From positions 1 through 41,448 of the forward strand of contig CAINLJ010000265.1 in the NCBI GenBank assembly GCA_903850335.1: DNA of 41,448 nucleotides, written 5' to 3'. The notes beneath the pieces are model-generated. The model did no database searches, had not been told where the DNA came from, and was given only the letters and a program-made list of their open reading frames with translations. Position numbers and translations under genes: made by a program. This document shows positions 36,167-41,448 of this stretch, piece by piece (the first letter of the stretch is position 1; every line of letters starts with the position of its first letter). The DNA is from an uncultured Bacteroidia bacterium. GTDB taxonomy: Bacteria > Bacteroidota > Bacteroidia > Bacteroidales > Prolixibacteraceae.

Positions 36167-36580
36167 TTTTTCGCTATACCATCGGTTACCTGCCCCTGAA
36201 ACGAGGATCACATTGCCATAAGCTGTGAAATCACCTGTACGAATGATTGCTTTGACGTTTTTACTCATCTCTTTCATAATTGAATGGTCAACAGTCTCGA
36301 CCAGAACACCATTTCCAAATGACCGGGAAATATTTTCAAACAAAGAGGGACTCGTTTTCAGGGTTTGATTGGCCAACACCATTTTTTCAACTGAGAAATT
36401 CTTTCTCAGCATAGCAAGCACTTCAAGTACCATTGGTTTATTTTCTTCCAGAGAGAGGTCAATAACCTCTACTCCAAGGGGAATTGCAAATCCGGCATCA
36501 GTTACCATCAAAAGGTCTCCATGACCTTGTTTCGAAATGGCAGTAGCTATTTCTCTGTTTATTACTCCGGTTTCTGTCAT
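36164..36580 (-). CDS. RbsD/FucU-family sugar mutarotase
   Basis: 138 residues, the family's normal length. The conserved His lies in SKQGHGDLLMVTDAGFAIP, and the C-terminal site reads KAIIRTGDFTAYGNVILVSG. RbsD interconverts pyranose and furanose forms of ribose, and FucU the anomers of fucose; which sugar is used here cannot be told. It stands between an amino-acid-type reductase and a sugar-type symporter. The stop codon TAG (36164-36166) belongs to the inverted end of the small mobile element, so the last codons may have been changed by the insertion, although the reading frame still ends close to the expected place. Confidence 0.9.
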   Translation of the reverse strand: MTETGVINREIATAISKQGHGDLLMVTDAGFAIPLGVEVIDLSLEENKPMVLEVLAMLRKNFSVEKMVLANQTLKTSPSLFENISRSFGNGVLVETVDHSIMKEMSKNVKAIIRTGDFTAYGNVILVSGAGNRWYSEK

Positions 36581-36616
36581 TTAGATAATATTAAAAGTTA
36601 CATTACAATGTTTTAA

Positions 36617-37546
36617 CTAGTATGCCTCATAAACCAGTTTTGCGGCAAACAAATCGAAAATAGCACTTCCAACTGTTTTAAATAATCTTGTTGGATTTTC
36701 AGAGGGAACAATATCTCCAAGTAGTAAAGTGCCTATATGATAAATTTTGTCTTCAGATATCCAGTTATTTTTTACTGGTGTGATTAAATCTCCACTCTCT
36801 TTTTTCCCATCGAGTGCATCAACGAATATCTGATCAAGCTGTCTGAAGAACTGTTCAGGGAATTCCCTGCAATCGGGTTTATAAGATCCTATTGCAAAGA
36901 ATGATTTGCCTGTAAAAAGCTCTTTTGAATCGGAGAAAACCGGATAATGAGAGTTAGTGGCCGAAATTATGATTTCCGAATTGATAACGACTTCATTCGA
37001 TTCACGAGCCTGATATATTTTAATTTTTGGATATTTACAATTAAAAAGCTTTGCGAAAAGGCTAAGATTATCTTTATTCAGATCGTAAGCCCAGATCTCA
37101 TGGATTTCGCGTACTTCGCATGCAAATAAAGCCTGGTATATCCCCTGTGTACCTGTTCCAATTATCCCAAGGGAATGACTACTTACCGGTGCAAGATTTT
37201 TAATTCCTGCTGCGGTGATTGCCGCGGTACGCATTGCAGTTATAGCACTACCGTCCATTAGAGCCAGTGGTTCGCCGGTTTTGGTATCATTTAAAACTAC
37301 GGTCCCATAGATAGACGGACGGCCCAATTTCTGATTTCCAGGACAAAATGACACAAGTTTTGTCACCCAGTATTCATCAGTTATGCAGGGCATTAACAGA
37401 AAAGTATCCTCACCATAATCTAAATGCATTCTCTTTGGCATAACGCACTTGCCTGATGCACTAGTTTTCATCGCAATTTCCATCGCCTCCACCCACCGCG
37501 ACATCGTTGCAATTTCTTCTACTTCTTTGTTGTCAAAAAATTTCAT
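36617..37546 (-). CDS. Ornithine cyclodeaminase / mu-crystallin family protein
   Basis: 309 residues. The dimer and substrate segment reads LALMDGSAITAMRTAAITAAG. The NAD(P) fold reads SLGIIGTGTQGIYQALFA with EIWAYDLNKDNL. The family includes ornithine cyclodeaminase, pyrroline-2-carboxylate reductase, ketimine reductase and others. In hydroxyproline gene clusters, members reduce pyrroline-2-carboxylate to proline, and that would suit this neighbourhood, but I see no residue that decides it. It follows the serine dehydratase gene by 34 bp and precedes rbsD by 36 bp, so it belongs to the same transcription unit. Confidence 0.9.
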   Translation of the reverse strand: MKFFDNKEVEEIATMSRWVEAMEIAMKTSASGKCVMPKRMHLDYGEDTFLLMPCITDEYWVTKLVSFCPGNQKLGRPSIYGTVVLNDTKTGEPLALMDGSAITAMRTAAITAAGIKNLAPVSSHSLGIIGTGTQGIYQALFACEVREIHEIWAYDLNKDNLSLFAKLFNCKYPKIKIYQARESNEVVINSEIIISATNSHYPVFSDSKELFTGKSFFAIGSYKPDCREFPEQFFRQLDQIFVDALDGKKESGDLITPVKNNWISEDKIYHIGTLLLGDIVPSENPTRLFKTVGSAIFDLFAAKLVYEAY

Positions 37547-37580
37547 ATTGAAATTTTAATTCGTCTTATTTCCATTAATC

Positions 37581-39152
37581 CTAATGACACATTTTTAATT
37601 TCTCATGTAGTTTTAAGGCTGTAGGGGTCCTGGCTAATCCGCCACATCCTGTACAGCATAACGAAGAAGGCAATGAATCTCCGACAGATTTCATGGCATC
37701 TATCACCTCATCGAGGGGAATAAGCGGATCAAAGCCTGAAAGTCTCATATTAGATGAACTCAGTGCATTCATAGCTCCGAGAATATTTTTCCCGAGACAC
37801 GGAGCCTCAACGCGGTCGGCTACCGGATCACAAACTAATCCAAGGAGATTCTGAAGGGCCATTGATGCGGCATCAACTGCCTCTCTGGCAGTTCCTCCCA
37901 TAAATTGGACCAATCCGGCGGCCGCCATAGCGGAGCCTGCACCGCACTCGACCTGGCATCCACCCTCCTCGGCGGCAAAAGTGTATTTGTCGGCAATAAA
38001 TACACCTATCAAACCCGCAGCCAGAAATGCTCTTGTTATGAGTTCAATATCATCGGTAAATCCTTCAGCAATTCCAAAAATTGCACCTCCAAGCAGACCC
38101 GCCGAACCGGCTGTCGGGGCTGCGACAATAATCCCCATCGAACTTTTGGTTTCCATAAGTGCTGACACATATGCAATGATTGTATTGACCGGATTTTTAA
38201 ATATTCTTTCCTTCCTTTCCGCTTCCAATATCAGGTGAGATTGATGCCCAAGAATCCTGTCGCTGTAAATTGTACCAGCCAACCCTTCATGAATGGCATT
38301 TTTAGTGAGTAGGACGATATCACGCATCAGTGAAATCACTTTCTGAGAATTAATTCCGGCTCTTGTGCTTTCATACATGATAGCCAATTCAGCCAAATCA
38401 CAACCATTCTGATCGGCCAACATTATCATCTCACTGATCGAGGAAAAAGGAAGTTCTTCTTTAACACCTGAAAGAATAGGCAATACCGGATTAGTCTGCC
38501 GGATCCAGGTTAAATTTTGGGGATCACCTGTTAAATGATTAACCTGCTCCAATAAAGATTCTCTTGATTTGATATTTATCAGAAAGTTTGACTCTCCCTG
38601 CGTGCAGAGTTCGATTTCGGAATGGCTGATTTCACTCTTTAACTGCAACAGATGCTTTTGAATTTCCTCCAATGATATGGAATTATAACAGATCAGGGTT
38701 TCAAAATAATCCCCCCTGAGTGAAACTTCAAATTCGTTAATCCTGTTCAATTCGAACATTCCACCCCCGGTTGATATGGCGATGAACCGGAATTGTTCCT
38801 GTTTAGCATTCTCAACCTGGATTTTATAGGTATTTGGATGGGAAGCCTTAAAGTCGGTGATCACAAATTGTATATTCAGTCCGCTTTCTTTTGCCAGTTC
38901 CCTATATCTGACAACAGCAGGATCGAGAATGCTCACTCCGAGCAAACCACAAATCAAACCCATTGCAGAACCCTGTCCTTCATAGGTTGTTGCCAGCGAT
39001 CCTTTCCTGTCAAATTCAACCAATACCTTGCCATTTTCGGGCGGGCAGATATCCCTGATAAGCGCTCCGATACGATGTGATGCAGCAGTATGAGAGCTTG
39101 ATGGCCCTCTCATCACCGGACCGATCACATCATTAAATATACTTGGTTTCAT
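37581..39152 (-). CDS. Iron-sulfur L-serine dehydratase, fused beta-alpha form
   Basis: 523 residues. The beta part starts IGPVMRGPSSSHTAASHRIG, the typical SdaB-like opening with the serine-binding SSSHT. The alpha part shows MGIIVAAPTAGSAGLLGGAI. The cysteines expected to hold the [4Fe-4S] cluster lie in GGCQVECGAGSAMAAAG, LGLVCDPVADRVEAPCLGKN and the C-terminal CCTGCGG. The enzyme turns L-serine into pyruvate and ammonia in the cytoplasm and is sensitive to oxygen, which suits an anaerobic or low-oxygen host. It follows the DPP-IV gene by 32 bp. Confidence 0.93.
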   Translation of the reverse strand: MKPSIFNDVIGPVMRGPSSSHTAASHRIGALIRDICPPENGKVLVEFDRKGSLATTYEGQGSAMGLICGLLGVSILDPAVVRYRELAKESGLNIQFVITDFKASHPNTYKIQVENAKQEQFRFIAISTGGGMFELNRINEFEVSLRGDYFETLICYNSISLEEIQKHLLQLKSEISHSEIELCTQGESNFLINIKSRESLLEQVNHLTGDPQNLTWIRQTNPVLPILSGVKEELPFSSISEMIMLADQNGCDLAELAIMYESTRAGINSQKVISLMRDIVLLTKNAIHEGLAGTIYSDRILGHQSHLILEAERKERIFKNPVNTIIAYVSALMETKSSMGIIVAAPTAGSAGLLGGAIFGIAEGFTDDIELITRAFLAAGLIGVFIADKYTFAAEEGGCQVECGAGSAMAAAGLVQFMGGTAREAVDAASMALQNLLGLVCDPVADRVEAPCLGKNILGAMNALSSSNMRLSGFDPLIPLDEVIDAMKSVGDSLPSSLCCTGCGGLARTPTALKLHEKLKMCH

Positions 39153-39184
39153 ATCTTGTTACATTAAATTTTTTCCGGTACTAT

Positions 39185-41434
39185 TTATCTGCCACCTGGT
39201 GGTAAGTTTGATTTCCAGAATTTTTCCATGGTTTCCCTGAGGTGAAGGGAGGTATTTGCCCGCTCATTGATGCTATGCGAACGCATCGGATAGGACATCA
39301 TACTGAACATTTTATTGTTTTTAATCAGTTCGTTGGTAAGCATTTCAAAACTCTGATAGTGGACATTGTCATCGCCGGTTCCATGGATGATCATCAGATT
39401 ACCCCTGAGGTTTTTTGCGAAATTAATCGGTGAACCGTCGCGGTAACCATCCCTATTTTCGTCTAATAAACCCATATATCGCTCCTGATATATATTATCA
39501 TATAGTCGCTGGTCTGAAACGAATGAAACAGCCAGACCAGTATTGTAAATATCAGGATAACGGAAAAGACAGTTCAAAGTCATCTGGCCGCCACCACTCC
39601 ATCCCCAGATTCCGACTCTTGCCGGATCAATGAAGCTGAACATTGAGGCGATTTTACGAGCGGCATTAGACTGATCGGCTGAGGCAAGTATTCCGATCTG
39701 CCGGTAAATACACTTTCGAAATTCAGCTCCCCTGGGCACTTTTGTTCCCCTGTTATCCACACTTATCACAATATAACCCTGCTGGGCCATATACTGATGC
39801 CAGAGATCACCACCACCCCAGGAATCCTGAACCGTTGAACTGGCAGGTTCACCGTAAACATAATATATAACAGGGTATTTCTTCGATGCGTCAAACCCGG
39901 CAGGTTTTATCATCCAGGCATCAAGTATTACCCCGCCAATATCCACTTTGAAAAACTCTTTGGGGTTTAATCCGAGCTGATCGTATTTTTGTTTAACTAC
40001 TGCATTATCTTCAAAAAGCCTTAACTCCTTATGGGCAGGGAGACTTACAAGGGAAATTCTTGAGGGGGTCACGGCATTATTGAAAGTATGAATCGCCCAC
40101 CTGGCATCACCGGAGATCTGATAAGAATTGTGCCCAGTCAAAGAGGCAGGGGTCACACGCTCAGCAGCTCCTTTTCCATCGATGCGGCTTCTGTAGAGGT
40201 AGCGCTGGGTGAAATTATCGGGTGAGGCAATATAATAAACATATCCTCCTTTACCATCAATACAATTTATACTTTCGATATCAAAGTTTTCTTTTGTTAT
40301 TGCATTAACTTTTTTACCATCTCTGGAAACCAGGTATAAACGGAGCCAGCCATCTTTTTCGCTGGTCCATGTAAAATACTTCTCCTGATCGAGCCATTGA
40401 GTATTATCATGAATATCAAGAAATGTTTTATCTGTATCGGTCAGGATATTGGTAAGAGACATATCAGCTGTGTTGCCAATCCATACCATGTTTGTATTTT
40501 GACGGCGGTTGAGTTGCTGTATCATAACGTCTTCCGAATTTGGAATAAAATTCATCCGTGCCAGATAGTGATTACCCGGATCACCAGGGATATCGAACCA
40601 TTTGGTTTCACCACCTTCTGCCGGGATAACCCCAATTTTAACTGCAGAGTTGGTCGTTCCCACTTTAGGGTACGGGAACGGAATGATCCTGGGATAAACA
40701 GAATCAACATTATTGATCATATAGAAAGTTCCAATCCCTTTAGTATCAGATTGCCAGTAAGCAATTTTTTTGCCGTCAGGGCTCCATCTGAATCCGTCCC
40801 TGCAATCGAGCTCCTCCTCATAAACCCAGTCAAACGTACCATTAACAATGTTCCCTCCTCCATCTGAGGTGATCTGAGTAACCTTAGCTGTGGTTAAATC
40901 CTCGACAAAAATATTAAGTTGGCTCACAAAGGCAACGCGCGTTCCATCGGGAGAGAATTTGGCAAACATCATCGTGGCTGGTGATACCGATTTACCAAGT
41001 TGTCTCAGTTTACTTGATTGAAGATCAAGCAACCAATAGTCACCCCTGGTTTTATATCTCCATACTTTTCGCGTATTTGTAAAAATCAGCAGTTTACTAT
41101 TATCAGGTGACCATACATAAGCAGATACATCAAGAGGTTGAGTTTGTCCCTCTGGCACAAACGATTTCGCCGGGCAAACGACTGTTCGGTTTCCAGTTGC
41201 TGCATCATACTTTACAATATCTTTTCCATTTAACTCATGGTTGGGTTCAAATGTGAGGTAGCCTTTATAATCCTTGCTCCATTGAATCGGTCCAAAGTCA
41301 TTTTCATGGTATTTACTATTCTTGAAAATATCCTCCAATGTCAGTAAATTAAGGTTCTTTTGTGCAGAGGCAGTAAAACCTATTCCTAAAGTAAGAAACA
41401 AAAGGGTATAAATTATTGACAATTCGGATCTCAT
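39185..41434 (-). CDS. Dipeptidyl peptidase IV (S9B family), secreted
   Basis: 749 residues with a signal peptide (MRSELSIIYTLLFLTLGIGF ending ASAQ). The eight-bladed propeller covers roughly residues 40-500, with YEEELDCRDGFRWSPDGKKI including the Glu-Glu that binds the free N-terminus in DPP-IV. The hydrolase domain has the serine at 613 (GWSGGGQM), the acid in GTGDDNVHYQ (688-689) and His720 in MRSHSIN. It releases X-Pro and X-Ala dipeptides from peptide N-termini, in the periplasm or at the surface. It is the first gene of the long minus-strand run in view; only 14 bases lie upstream, so its promoter is outside. Confidence 0.95.
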   Translation of the reverse strand: MRSELSIIYTLLFLTLGIGFTASAQKNLNLLTLEDIFKNSKYHENDFGPIQWSKDYKGYLTFEPNHELNGKDIVKYDAATGNRTVVCPAKSFVPEGQTQPLDVSAYVWSPDNSKLLIFTNTRKVWRYKTRGDYWLLDLQSSKLRQLGKSVSPATMMFAKFSPDGTRVAFVSQLNIFVEDLTTAKVTQITSDGGGNIVNGTFDWVYEEELDCRDGFRWSPDGKKIAYWQSDTKGIGTFYMINNVDSVYPRIIPFPYPKVGTTNSAVKIGVIPAEGGETKWFDIPGDPGNHYLARMNFIPNSEDVMIQQLNRRQNTNMVWIGNTADMSLTNILTDTDKTFLDIHDNTQWLDQEKYFTWTSEKDGWLRLYLVSRDGKKVNAITKENFDIESINCIDGKGGYVYYIASPDNFTQRYLYRSRIDGKGAAERVTPASLTGHNSYQISGDARWAIHTFNNAVTPSRISLVSLPAHKELRLFEDNAVVKQKYDQLGLNPKEFFKVDIGGVILDAWMIKPAGFDASKKYPVIYYVYGEPASSTVQDSWGGGDLWHQYMAQQGYIVISVDNRGTKVPRGAEFRKCIYRQIGILASADQSNAARKIASMFSFIDPARVGIWGWSGGGQMTLNCLFRYPDIYNTGLAVSFVSDQRLYDNIYQERYMGLLDENRDGYRDGSPINFAKNLRGNLMIIHGTGDDNVHYQSFEMLTNELIKNNKMFSMMSYPMRSHSINERANTSLHLRETMEKFWKSNLPPGGR

Positions 41435-41448
41435 TGAATTTGATATTA

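Noticed and set aside
1-41448. CRISPR arrays, tRNA or rRNA genes, riboswitches
   Set aside because: No regularly spaced direct repeats, cloverleaf sequences or known riboswitch cores were recognised by eye; a covariance-model search would be needed to exclude small RNAs.

Overview
The window looks like a chromosomal segment of a glycan-degrading Bacteroidota bacterium. The signs are a SusC/SusD pair, a FecR-type anti-sigma factor with an ECF sigma factor, a SusD lipoprotein ending in the usual Asn-Pro-Gly-Trp, low to moderate GC, and promoter boxes close to the Bacteroidetes TTTG/TAnnTTTG pattern. Nearly every gene is on the minus strand. The exceptions are an M1 peptidase and a small two-gene module near 22.2-24.6 kb. 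I saw no rRNA, tRNA, CRISPR array or transposase.

Reading right to left, in the direction of transcription, 41.4-36.2 kb holds a secreted DPP-IV type peptidase, an iron-sulfur L-serine dehydratase, an ornithine cyclodeaminase/mu-crystallin family reductase and an RbsD/FucU mutarotase. A 239-bp element with near-perfect 19-bp inverted ends follows. It carries an internally deleted relic of a four-helix-bundle (S23/IVP) gene, and one of its ends supplies the rbsD stop codon. Next are a sodium/solute symporter, a zinc alcohol dehydrogenase, an iron alcohol dehydrogenase and a URO-D family gene that has lost its middle. At 30.8-26.0 kb lies a compact set matching the complete trans-4-hydroxy-L-proline catabolic route: pyrroline-hydroxycarboxylate deaminase, 2-oxoglutarate semialdehyde dehydrogenase, hydroxyproline 2-epimerase, and a DadA-like oxidase/dehydrogenase. 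A GH28 gene with a homopolymer frameshift follows.

From 21.8 kb to the left edge is a polysaccharide utilization locus (PUL): ECF sigma, FecR, STN-containing SusC, SusD, a probable beta-propeller protein, an S1 sulfatase, a GH127 beta-L-arabinofuranosidase, a GH78 alpha-L-rhamnosidase, a GH2 enzyme and two tandem GH106 genes, the last one cut by the window edge. The two GH106 genes are clearly richer in GC than the rest, which suggests later acquisition.

The most interesting idea is how the parts may fit together. GH127 enzymes with this zinc/cysteine site are known to remove beta-L-arabinofuranose from hydroxyproline-linked sugars. The neighbouring operon could consume free hydroxyproline, the DPP-IV and M1 enzymes could cut proline-rich peptides, and serine dehydratase could consume serine. 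The window may therefore encode a route for using plant hydroxyproline-rich glycoproteins (extensins, arabinogalactan proteins) as both sugar and amino-acid sources. This is an inference from content and proximity, not something the sequence proves.
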